From: an uncultured Thiotrichales bacterium
GTDB taxonomy: Bacteria > Pseudomonadota > Gammaproteobacteria > CAIRSR01
Direction of reading: 5' to 3'
Length of the DNA: 55,103 nucleotides
Assembly (NCBI GenBank): GCA_903824965.1
Contig: CAIJYR010000052.1
Coordinates: forward strand, 1-55,103
In this document: piece after piece, positions 35,629 through 44,265 of the stretch
Position numbering within the stretch: the first letter of the stretch is position 1
Layout: every line of letters starts with the position of its first letter
Notes under the pieces: model-generated
Database searches by the model: none
Told to the model about the DNA's origin: nothing
What the model saw: the letters and a program-made list of their open reading frames with translations, nothing else
Translations under genes and position numbers: made by a program

Positions 35629-35653
35629 TATGGGTTTACTCGGAAAACAAATC

Positions 35654-36823
35654 ATGCCACAAGCACTAGAATTCTTCGACAGCACAAGCATCGATCCAGG
35701 AAGCAAAGGTTTCTCAGGTGCCGTATTCGATGGGCGCTATCTCTATTTTGTGCCCATGATGAACGGCCATCATCAATTCTCTGGTCAAGTGACCCGTTAC
35801 GATACGCAGGGGGATTTCACAGACCCAACCCATTGGACAGTCTTTAACACAGCCACGGTGAACCCAAACAGTCGTGGTTTTACCAATGGCTTCTTCGATG
35901 GACGCTACCTGTATATGATTCCATGGCATCACGATCGTCACCATGGCCAGGTCACTCGGCTCGATACCCAACAAGATTTCCATCACCCCAATGCTTGGGA
36001 TTTTTTTGATCTACAAAAAAGCATCAGCACCGCTCGCGGTTTTGTGAGTGGTTGTTATGATGGACGTTATCTCTATTTAGCACCCTCCTACCTAGAATGG
36101 AATGTCTACCACGGAACCATGGTGCGTTACGACACCACTGCCCCCTTCTTCTCCACGGACAGCTGGGAAGCGTTCGATAGCCAATCTTTGTCTCCCCTCT
36201 GTCGTGGCTTCCACTCCGCAGTGGCCAGCAACGATTTTATTTACTTCGTGCCCTATGTCCGAGAAAACCGTGATTATCATGGACTCTTGGTGCGTTACCA
36301 GCGCAGTGGCAGATTTTCTGATCCGGCCAGTTGGCAGAGGGTTGATCTAAAAACATTGAACCCTCGTGGCTGCGGATTCGTGGGGGGGTGTCACGATGGA
36401 CCGTATCTCTATCTTGCACCCTATTTCGACGGAAAAGGCCGTTTCGGACAAGTGGCCCGCTATGACAGCACAAAACCGCTCGACGACGCCGATGCTTGGC
36501 AGTTCTTTGACACTGTATTGGTTCATCCGGACAGTCGTGGCTTTTTTGGTGCCTTGATCCACAGTGGATTTGTGTATTTCATTCCGCATTGCAAAGCAGA
36601 AGGGATTTACCACGGGCAGATAACACGCTACGACCAAAGCAAGCCCTTCCTGGATCCAACCGCCTGGTCTGTGCTGGATACGGCCATAGATCATCCCATG
36701 AGCAAGGGCTACATCGGTGGCACCGTTCTGGGGGACTTTCTTTACATGGCACCCTACGAAACCGCCCCGGCAGTCCACAGTGGGCTGATCGCCAAAGTCA
36801 ACCTGAACCTGTTCCTCCCCTGA
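35654..36823 (+). CDS. seven-repeat beta-propeller-like protein
   Basis: Seven repeats of about 55 aa with consensus SRGFxxGxxDGRYLYxxPxxxxxHGQVxRYDTxxxFxDPxxWxxFD; N-terminal 'ALEFFDSTSIDPG' supplies the strand missing in the last repeat. Confidence 0.8.
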   Translation: MPQALEFFDSTSIDPGSKGFSGAVFDGRYLYFVPMMNGHHQFSGQVTRYDTQGDFTDPTHWTVFNTATVNPNSRGFTNGFFDGRYLYMIPWHHDRHHGQVTRLDTQQDFHHPNAWDFFDLQKSISTARGFVSGCYDGRYLYLAPSYLEWNVYHGTMVRYDTTAPFFSTDSWEAFDSQSLSPLCRGFHSAVASNDFIYFVPYVRENRDYHGLLVRYQRSGRFSDPASWQRVDLKTLNPRGCGFVGGCHDGPYLYLAPYFDGKGRFGQVARYDSTKPLDDADAWQFFDTVLVHPDSRGFFGALIHSGFVYFIPHCKAEGIYHGQITRYDQSKPFLDPTAWSVLDTAIDHPMSKGYIGGTVLGDFLYMAPYETAPAVHSGLIAKVNLNLFLP

Positions 36824-39146
36824 GAACCGTCGTCATGTAGCGGCAGCGAGGAAATTGGGAGCAACCGCGAAAGACTTCGCCTGCATAGGGGCCTTGCCGC
36901 GCCATCCGTTGTACGAGATACCCCTGTTGACACTGTGGGCATCGATCGCCTGTTGGCGTTTGTGGGAGGGCGGCAGGGGTGATAAGAAGCGTCGGCACTG
37001 GGGGTTCGGTGGCACGGCGAGTTCGCTTATGCGGCACAGGAGGAGCAGAATTCGCTTCCACAGGGGTAGGCGTTTGCGCGGCACGGCGGATACGCTTGCG
37101 TGGCACGGCAGCATCGGCGTCCGTGGACGCTGCAGCGGTGCGGCGGGTGCGCTTTCGTGGTGTGGCGTCTGCGGGGTTCGCCTCCATAGAAGTAGGGTTA
37201 GGCGCTTGCGCGGCACGACGGGTACGTTTGGGTGATGCAACGGGTTCGGGGTCTGTTTGTTTGCGCAACGGCGTTTGCGCAACGGGCATAGACGCCGCGA
37301 CCGCCTGTTTGCCCAAGAGACCCATCGGTACCTGACCGGACTTTACCGTGGCGACCATTTCCCCTACCCAACGGGTTTGACGCTCCAAGAACGACCCAAG
37401 CGACGCCTCCCCACGAGCGATCTCGTCCAACCCCTGCTCCCAAAGCGCCGTCGTAGTCGGACTTTTGACCGCATCGGGCAGCGCATCCACCAGTGCTCGC
37501 CCCGCCGATGTACTCAACAGGGTGCGCTGTTTTTCACGCACCAAAAAGCCCCGTTTTAACAGCGTTTCGAGGATGCCTGCACGGGTTGCCTCTGTACCGA
37601 TTCCAGAAGTCTCTTTCAGAACCTTTTTGAGGGCAGGGTCGGCTACAGTACGACCCACATTCTTCATGGCGGCAATCAGGGTGCCCTCGGTATACCGCGC
37701 AGGGGGGCGCGTCTTTTTGTCGGAGAGGGTGGCCTCCAAAAGCGTGACCGCATCCCCAATCGCCATCGGTGGCAGCACCGCTTCTTCTTCCTCGCCTGGA
37801 GCCTCCCCCCCTAGCACAGTCCGCCATCCAAGCACGCGCATCATGCGCCCTGTGGTGCGAAAAGGGGTTTCTTTGACCTCCACTTCCACCTCGGTATGAT
37901 CGTATTCGTAGTCTGGGTAAAACTGCGCAAGATAGCGCCTTCGGATGAGGTCATAGAGGCGTGTCTCATTGACGTTCATGCGTGCCACATCGACACGGGC
38001 GTTGGTCGGGATGATGGCATGGTGGGCCGTGATCTTGGCATCCTCCCAAGCACGCGATCGCAGGGCAGGATTGGCTTGCTGCACAAGCACTGCGAACCCT
38101 GGATCAGACGTCTTGAGCATCGCTAAGACCGCTGCCACCTCCTTGTGCTGACTTTCCGGCAGGAAAGAGCAATCAGTACGTGGGTAGGTTGTCGCCTTGT
38201 GGGTCTCATAAAGCGACTGTGCCGTATCCAACACCAACTGCGCACCCATTCCCCAACGCAACGAGGCTGTCTGTTGCAGTGTCGAGAGCGCAAAGGGCAA
38301 CGGTGGGCATTCTTTTACCCGCCGCGTCTCGGCTTTGGTCACGCATCCGGTTGCGCCGGATACGCGTTGAACGACCTCGGCGGCAACCGCTCGTTGCAGA
38401 CAACGCCCCTCTGTATCCGCGACTGCCTCGGGTGGTACCCAGCGTGCACGGAAGCGATCAGCGCACTTCGCGAGCAGAAACAGGCCCATCACCTCGAAAT
38501 AGGCAACAGGTACGAATGCCTCGATCGTGCGATCACGATCCACGATCAGGGCAAGGGTGGGTGTCTGCACCCGACCAACGGACAACACGCCCTCATATCC
38601 GGCACTTTGTCCCACGAGCGTATAGGCGCGGGTGAGGTTCATCCCGACGAGCCAATCCGCACGTGTACGCCCTAAGGCCGCTTGCCACAACGGTTCGGTT
38701 TTTATACCTGGCAGCAGCGCACCGAGTGCTTTGCGGATGCTTGCGTCGTCGAGCGCGGAAAGCCACAGACGTTGCACGGGGCCGTGCCAGCGTGCGAGGG
38801 TCATGACCTCTCGTGCGATCAATTCGCCCTCCCGATCGGCGTCGGTTGCGATGATCACCTCGCTGGCTTCTCGGAGGAGGGTTTGGACGATCTTGAATTG
38901 TGCGCTGCCCCTTGCGGTGACCGTCATGCGCCACTCCGTCGGGACAATGGGAAGGGTCGCAAGACTCCAACGCTTGAAGCGAGGGTCGTAACCATCCGGT
39001 GGGACGAGTTCCAAAAGATGTCCGTAACACCAAGTGACTACGGTAGCATCCCCCAGCAGACAACCATCCCCTTTTTGTCGTGCCCCAAGGACTCGCGCAA
39101 TGTCACGGGCTTGAGAAGGTTTCTCGCAGAGATAAAGACAGCTCAC
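36798..39146 (-). CDS. topB: DNA topoisomerase III with basic repeat tail and C-terminal zinc ribbon
   Basis: 'LYLCEKPSQARDIARVLG', 'ATDADREGELIAREV', 'GYEGVLSVGRVQTPTLALIVDRD', 'TTYPRTDCSFLP', 'CPQCQQGYLVQRMARQGPYAGEVFRGCSQFPRCRY'. Confidence 0.95.
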   Translation of the reverse strand: MSCLYLCEKPSQARDIARVLGARQKGDGCLLGDATVVTWCYGHLLELVPPDGYDPRFKRWSLATLPIVPTEWRMTVTARGSAQFKIVQTLLREASEVIIATDADREGELIAREVMTLARWHGPVQRLWLSALDDASIRKALGALLPGIKTEPLWQAALGRTRADWLVGMNLTRAYTLVGQSAGYEGVLSVGRVQTPTLALIVDRDRTIEAFVPVAYFEVMGLFLLAKCADRFRARWVPPEAVADTEGRCLQRAVAAEVVQRVSGATGCVTKAETRRVKECPPLPFALSTLQQTASLRWGMGAQLVLDTAQSLYETHKATTYPRTDCSFLPESQHKEVAAVLAMLKTSDPGFAVLVQQANPALRSRAWEDAKITAHHAIIPTNARVDVARMNVNETRLYDLIRRRYLAQFYPDYEYDHTEVEVEVKETPFRTTGRMMRVLGWRTVLGGEAPGEEEEAVLPPMAIGDAVTLLEATLSDKKTRPPARYTEGTLIAAMKNVGRTVADPALKKVLKETSGIGTEATRAGILETLLKRGFLVREKQRTLLSTSAGRALVDALPDAVKSPTTTALWEQGLDEIARGEASLGSFLERQTRWVGEMVATVKSGQVPMGLLGKQAVAASMPVAQTPLRKQTDPEPVASPKRTRRAAQAPNPTSMEANPADATPRKRTRRTAAASTDADAAVPRKRIRRAAQTPTPVEANSAPPVPHKRTRRATEPPVPTLLITPAALPQTPTGDRCPQCQQGYLVQRMARQGPYAGEVFRGCSQFPRCRYMTTVLRGGTGSG

Positions 39147-39292
39147 AAACGCACACTCCCATCAGTGACCAAATCAGTGACCAAGCGGGTCCACCATAGC
39201 ACACATGGCTTAGCCCTGTGGCATTTGACTATCCCAAAGGGTGTATGCTATAAGCACAAACGATGGCGTTGTGTGGGTATTGACGACGGACG

Positions 39293-39922
39293 ATGGACAG
39301 CATTGTGGTTTCTCTGGCACCAAATAAAAACATCCCACAAAGGACTACGGTGTTGTTCGTGTGGGTGGGCGCTGTGCTGATGACTACCGGGGTGGTAGCT
39401 GCGACTCTGGGGGGCGATCGTCTGCCGGGCGTTTGTGCGGGCTGTCACGGGGAGGAGGGTGTAAGCGCGGGTTCTGCGACCCCGACCATTGCCGGTACAA
39501 AAACAGAGACGTTCGTTCAGCGCATGAGGGATTTTAAGACAGGCAATCGAACGGCTACCCTTATGGATCGGATTGCGAACGGTTATACGGACGATGAAAT
39601 CGGACGCATGGGAGAATATTTCAGCAAGCGGCCTTTTGAGCGTGCACAACAACCAACAGATAGGGCCATGGCCGAGCGAGGAAAGCACTTTGCTGAGCAA
39701 TACTGTGCCTCCTGTCATGAAGAGGCAGGTACTGTGGATGATGGTAGGCCGGGTATTCTTGCGGGACAATGGTTATCCTATCTACGGTTTCGCTTGGAAG
39801 ACTATCGATTGGGCGTCGATCGTATCCCAAAAAAAATGAGGCTGGGTATTGAATCGATTCTGCACGAAGCGGGTGTGGAAGGTCTGGAGAGTGTGCTGCA
39901 ATTTTATGCAAGCCAAAAATAA
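39293..39922 (+). CDS. fccA: diheme cytochrome c, flavocytochrome c heme subunit-like
   Basis: Two CxxCH motifs (CAGCH, CASCH); directly upstream of an FccB-like gene with TAATG overlap. Confidence 0.85.
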   Translation: MDSIVVSLAPNKNIPQRTTVLFVWVGAVLMTTGVVAATLGGDRLPGVCAGCHGEEGVSAGSATPTIAGTKTETFVQRMRDFKTGNRTATLMDRIANGYTDDEIGRMGEYFSKRPFERAQQPTDRAMAERGKHFAEQYCASCHEEAGTVDDGRPGILAGQWLSYLRFRLEDYRLGVDRIPKKMRLGIESILHEAGVEGLESVLQFYASQK

Positions 39923-41244
39923 TGGCTGAGGAGTCTGTGGAGCTAGGCATGTCCAACGTAACCAGGCGGCAGTTTTTACAGTGGACGGCTGCTGTGGGTA
40001 CCACTGGATTTCCTTTGACTGGGAGGGGTAGTTCGGGACGTGTTGTCGTGATCGGCGGTGGTGTGGGGGGAATCACAGCAGCAAAGTCCATCAAAAAGGC
40101 CGCACCTTCCCTGAACGTTATCCTGGTAGAACAGAAAAAACACTATTCCGCCTGTTTTATGAGCAACGAGGTTTTGGCACACAGTCGTTCTTTGGAGTCC
40201 CTGCGGTTTACGTACGATGGCCTTTGGAAATATGGCATCACCGTCGTAAACCAATCTGCAGTTGCCATCGATGCAGCCGTACACAAAGTCATTCTAGAGG
40301 GAGGGGCGGTACTGGAATACGATCGCCTAATCGTATCTCCTGGGATCGATCTTCGCTACGATGTGATTGTCGGTTATAACAGGCGCGTCGCTGAGAAATT
40401 GCCACATGCCTGGACTTCGGGAGACCAGATCGGCTTGTTGCGCACACAGCTCGAAGCCATGCAAGACGGTGGTACCGTCTTGATTGCAGCGCCTAAGAAT
40501 CCCTTTCGCTGTCCCTCGGCACCCTATGAGCGAGCCAGCCAAATCGCTTGGTATCTCCAGCGTTATAAACCAAAATCAAAAATCATTCTCCTGGATGCCA
40601 AGGAAATATTCTCACAACAAGCATTGTTTATGGAAGCGTGGAGGGCGTTGTATGGGTTCGGCACACAGAATAGCCTCATTGACTGGCATCCTGCCTCTGA
40701 AGAGGGCACCGTCACGCGGGTTGATCCTGATGCGATGGCTGTGTATTCCGGTGAACTCGATACGGTGACAAAAGGAGCAGTCATCAACCTCATCCCACCA
40801 CAAATGGCAGGCATGATTGCAAGAACCAGCGGTCTGACCGATGATACGTATTGGTGTCCTGTGAACAAAACGACCTTTGAATCCACGAAGGCAAAAGATG
40901 TTCACATCCTGGGGGATGCGTGCAACGCACAGGACATGCCAAAATCGGCTTACTCGGCTGCTTCACAGGCCCAGTGTGTGGCCGCTGTGGTAGTATCCGC
41001 CATGAGCGGTGTTGGGGAAATACCTCTGTTTACACACCTCAATGCCTGTTATAGCATCCTCGGCCAAGACTGGGCCATTTCGACCGTTGGCGTGTATCGT
41101 TCCAATAGCACGGGCACGATCCTCCAATCCGTCGAAGGATCAGGCGGAACGTCTTCGCCGGGTGCAGGCGCTACGCAACGCAAACATGCGGTTGAGTATG
41201 CCCACAGTTGGTACCAAAACATCACCCACGCACTATTCACCTGA
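39922..41244 (+). CDS. fccB: flavocytochrome c sulfide dehydrogenase flavoprotein subunit
   Basis: Tat-like 'TRRQFLQWTAAVG', FAD motif 'VVVIGGGVGGITAAKSIKK', 'YSACFMSNEVL', 'PKNPFRCPSAPYERASQIAWYL', 'HILGDACNAQDMPKSAYSA'. Confidence 0.9.
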   Translation: MAEESVELGMSNVTRRQFLQWTAAVGTTGFPLTGRGSSGRVVVIGGGVGGITAAKSIKKAAPSLNVILVEQKKHYSACFMSNEVLAHSRSLESLRFTYDGLWKYGITVVNQSAVAIDAAVHKVILEGGAVLEYDRLIVSPGIDLRYDVIVGYNRRVAEKLPHAWTSGDQIGLLRTQLEAMQDGGTVLIAAPKNPFRCPSAPYERASQIAWYLQRYKPKSKIILLDAKEIFSQQALFMEAWRALYGFGTQNSLIDWHPASEEGTVTRVDPDAMAVYSGELDTVTKGAVINLIPPQMAGMIARTSGLTDDTYWCPVNKTTFESTKAKDVHILGDACNAQDMPKSAYSAASQAQCVAAVVVSAMSGVGEIPLFTHLNACYSILGQDWAISTVGVYRSNSTGTILQSVEGSGGTSSPGAGATQRKHAVEYAHSWYQNITHALFT

Positions 41245-41273
41245 ACGATTCACCTGAACGATTCACCTGAACG
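41235..41273 (+). repeat. 3 x 13-bp perfect tandem repeat (attcacctgaacg) spanning the fccB stop codon
   Basis: Copies at 41235-41247, 41248-41260, 41261-41273. Confidence 0.95.
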
Positions 41274-41428
41274 TAAGGAGGTCAGCACACAGAGAGAACG
41301 CTAGTGGATGGAAGGGACAACCAGTCCCCTAGAACCAACCGCAGCAAAATTGCTTGGGGTGCCTGTGGCTCTGGCGGTTTTTGCTGTTTGTTATTCTCGA
41401 TGGCTTCTACCTTGTTAAAGAGAGATCT

Positions 41429-42871
41429 ATGGCCAAGACAGTCATTCTGGGTGCCGGATTCGCCGGCCAATACGCCGCAATTGTTCTGAAAGACGCCCTC
41501 AAGGGGAAGGGCAACCACGAAGTGGTTGTGGTGTGTCCCGTCACCAAGTTTACCTTCATTCCATCGCTGATTTGGGTGGGCGTTGGTCAAATGGACGTCA
41601 AAAAGACTCAATTCGATCTACTGCCAGTTTATAAGCGAGAGGGTATCTCGTTTGTGCATGGATTGGCCACTGAGATACATCCAGACGAGCGGTATGTGAT
41701 CGTAGAACCAAAAGATGGTGCTGGAAAAGATCCTGTCCGCGTTGATTATGATTATTTGATCAATGCGACTGGTCCACATCTGAATTTTGCTGCAACGCCT
41801 GGATTGGGCCCTGATGGTGGTTACACTCAGTCGATCTGCACCCCAGACCACGCCGAACACACCGCAAAGAAATATCTGGAATTGGTGAAGAAATTAGAAA
41901 AAGGGGAGCGTGCGTCGGTTGTCGTGGGTACCGGACATGGTACTTGTACGTGCCAGGGCGCTGCCTTCGAGTTTATCGCACAAATCCACAATGATCTCAA
42001 AGATCGCGGTCTACGCAACCAAGTAGACCTTAAGTGGATCTCCAATGAACCGCAGCTTGGGGATTTCGGAATCGATGGATTTGAAACAAAGATGATGATG
42101 GGGTCTATCCTGTTTACAGCGAACGATATGGCCGAGGCACTGTACACAGAATACAACATCCAAGTACAGCTCAGAAGCCACGTGAGCAGTGTTGATGAAA
42201 AATTCATCCACACCGAAGACGTGGAAGGCAATATCAATAAGATACCATATGATTTTGCCATGCTGATTCCGCAATTCAAGGGCAAAGCGATTCGCTATCT
42301 TGACAAAGACGGCAATGATTTGGCAGGAAAATTGCTAAATCCAGCAGGGTTCATGAAAGTGGATGCGGTATACGGTAAACCGTATCCCGAACTGGATGGC
42401 CCAGATTGGCCTAAAACATACCAAAATCCCCTCTACAAGAACATGTTCGCAGTAGGCATTGCTTTTGCTCCCCCTGGACCTGCCTCCAAACCCATGAGCA
42501 CACCGAGTGGTGCTGTGGTTTGTCCCGCACCTCCTAGAACGGGGTATACGGCTGAATTGACTGCCAAAGCAGCCGCGCTAAACATCGTGGACATGATCGA
42601 GGGACGTGAGATCAGCCATACCGCCTCCATGGCAGAAACACCTGGCATGTGCATTGCTTCCCTGAAAGGTTCTATTACCAGTGGATCAGGGTGCACCATT
42701 GGCATATATCCAATCGTGCGCGATCGCAAGCGTTATCCGGAGGGCAATGGGCGTGATATGAATGCAACAACGCTGGATATGGGTCTTGCGGGTGCGTGGA
42801 TTAAGAAAGGGCTGCATCACGCATTCTTGTACAAGTTGAGCGCCAAACCCATGTGGAAATACATGCCCTAA
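41429..42871 (+). CDS. sqr: sulfide:quinone oxidoreductase
   Basis: 'MAKTVILGAGFAGQYAAIVL', 'INATGPHLNFAATPGL', 'VVGTGHGTCTCQGAAFEF', C-terminal 'WIKKGLHHAFLYKLSAKPMWKYMP'. Start reset to the ATG with an AAGAGAG RBS. Confidence 0.85.
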   Translation: MAKTVILGAGFAGQYAAIVLKDALKGKGNHEVVVVCPVTKFTFIPSLIWVGVGQMDVKKTQFDLLPVYKREGISFVHGLATEIHPDERYVIVEPKDGAGKDPVRVDYDYLINATGPHLNFAATPGLGPDGGYTQSICTPDHAEHTAKKYLELVKKLEKGERASVVVGTGHGTCTCQGAAFEFIAQIHNDLKDRGLRNQVDLKWISNEPQLGDFGIDGFETKMMMGSILFTANDMAEALYTEYNIQVQLRSHVSSVDEKFIHTEDVEGNINKIPYDFAMLIPQFKGKAIRYLDKDGNDLAGKLLNPAGFMKVDAVYGKPYPELDGPDWPKTYQNPLYKNMFAVGIAFAPPGPASKPMSTPSGAVVCPAPPRTGYTAELTAKAAALNIVDMIEGREISHTASMAETPGMCIASLKGSITSGSGCTIGIYPIVRDRKRYPEGNGRDMNATTLDMGLAGAWIKKGLHHAFLYKLSAKPMWKYMP

Positions 42872-42900
42872 CCCCCCCTGGTGTACAAAGAGAAATCAGC

Positions 42901-43014
42901 ATGAAATACATTATTAGCAATACAGACAGACGTATGCAGCGCAACGTGGTTTGGCAGTTCATTCGCTTTATGTTGCTTGGATTGAGCTTCGCAAAGCTGA
43001 CCAAGCATAAGTGA
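42901..43014 (+). CDS. small ORF (37 aa) downstream of sqr
   Basis: MKYIISNTDRRMQRNVVWQFIRFMLLGLSFAKLTKHK; AGAGAAA upstream of ATG; amphipathic/hydrophobic core; lies before a terminator. Confidence 0.4.
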   Translation: MKYIISNTDRRMQRNVVWQFIRFMLLGLSFAKLTKHK

Positions 43015-43023
43015 TGAACCGTT

Positions 43024-43050
43024 CCCCCTCGGGCAGCACGCCTGAGGGGG
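43024..43050. terminator. intrinsic terminator hairpin CCCCCTC/GAGGGGG
   Basis: 7-bp perfect outer stem plus inner GGC/GCC between convergent sqr and queA. Confidence 0.65.
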
Positions 43051-43055
43051 ATCTT

Positions 43056-44078
43056 TCAGGCGGCTGTTACAAACATTGCATCCCCATAACTGAGGAAGCG
43101 ATAGCTTTGTACAATGGCATGCTGGTAGGCGGCCATGACCCGCTCGTAACCGCCAAAGGCACACACCAGCATCAATAGGCTGGATTCGGATACGTGGAAA
43201 TTCGTGACCATGGCATCCACGGTATAGAACCGATCGCCAGGATACAGAAAAAGATCCGTTTCACCCCGGAAAGGACGCAGTTCTCCCGTGCGGGAAGCAC
43301 TCTCTAAGGCACGTACACTCGTGGTTCCGACCGCGACGACCCGTTTGCCGTGTGACCTTGCATCGCGCACTGCCAGAACCGTTTCATCCGATATGTCCAC
43401 CCATTCGCTGTGCATCCGATGTTCTGCGAGGTTGTCTACCCGCACCGGCTGAAAGGTGCCTGCGCCTACGTGCAATGTGACATAGGCGATCTGAACACCC
43501 TGCCGGGTAAGCCGATCGATCAGCGTTTGATCAAAGTGCAATCCGGCGGTAGGTGCAGCGACGGCACCAGGGTGTTGTGCATACACCGTTTGGTATCGAT
43601 TCCGGTCTAGCGATTCGTCGGGACGCCGAATGTAGGGGGGGAGGGGTGTGTGCCCGATTTCGTCCAGGATCGCAGACACAGGGCGCGAGTCGTCGAAGTG
43701 CAATTCAAACCGTTCCTCCGAACGTGCTCGTACCTCTACCGCAATACCTCGCTCCAAAAAGAAACGATGGCCAGGACGCAGTGCTTTGCCACCCCGCACC
43801 AGGGCAAGTACCCGGTTCCGATCCAAGATTCGATCCACCAAGACCTCAACACGACCCCCGCTTGGTTTGTGACCGAAGAGCCGCGCCGGAATCACCCGTG
43901 TGTCATTGAACACCAACAAATCCCCTGCGTTCAGCAGTTCCGGCAGTGCTAAGAAAGCACGATCCTCACAACGATCACGAGCACTGTCGACAACCAACAG
44001 GCGATCGCTACCTCGTTCTGCAGGGTATTGGGCAATGAGGTGTTCGGGTAACGCAAAAGAGAAATCACTGCGACGCAT
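43056..44078 (-). CDS. queA: S-adenosylmethionine:tRNA ribosyltransferase-isomerase
   Basis: 'MRRSDFSFALPEHLIAQYPAERGSDRLLVV', 'FNDTRVIPARLFG', 'APTAGLHFD', 'LHVGAGTFQPV', 'VGTTSVRALES'. Confidence 0.95.
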   Translation of the reverse strand: MRRSDFSFALPEHLIAQYPAERGSDRLLVVDSARDRCEDRAFLALPELLNAGDLLVFNDTRVIPARLFGHKPSGGRVEVLVDRILDRNRVLALVRGGKALRPGHRFFLERGIAVEVRARSEERFELHFDDSRPVSAILDEIGHTPLPPYIRRPDESLDRNRYQTVYAQHPGAVAAPTAGLHFDQTLIDRLTRQGVQIAYVTLHVGAGTFQPVRVDNLAEHRMHSEWVDISDETVLAVRDARSHGKRVVAVGTTSVRALESASRTGELRPFRGETDLFLYPGDRFYTVDAMVTNFHVSESSLLMLVCAFGGYERVMAAYQHAIVQSYRFLSYGDAMFVTAA

Positions 44079-44148
44079 GGAGTACCTGATTTCTGAGGGG
44101 TTTCGGGAAAGGATGGCCTTTTGACTTGTCATCCTTTTCTGGCGCTTC

Positions 44149-44157
44149 TGCTATAAT
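44149..44157 (+). promoter_or_regulatory. extended -10 promoter element TGCTATAAT upstream of the NuoM-like gene
   Basis: Perfect TGnTATAAT; would place the TSS near 44164 and favour a start codon downstream of 44161. Confidence 0.5.
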
Positions 44158-44265
44158 ACGTTGATAAGCCATCTGGTACCATGGCTGTATAGCTTCATGG
44201 CTTTGGTTTACGCATTGCGATGGGATTGGCTTATTCGTTGTCACCGTATTGAGAAGACCTCCGTT

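Noticed and set aside
35630-35653. ATG at 35630 (MGLLGKQ...) or ORF-track start 35477 as the propeller start
   Set aside because: Both lie in or at the edge of the structured RNA, lack an SD and add residues unlike the repeat; ATG 35654 fits ring closure better, though uncertain.
44161-44265. TTG 44161 as start of the NuoM-like gene
   Set aside because: It coincides with the expected transcription start of the TGCTATAAT promoter, and the extra N-terminus is not typical of NuoM proteins.
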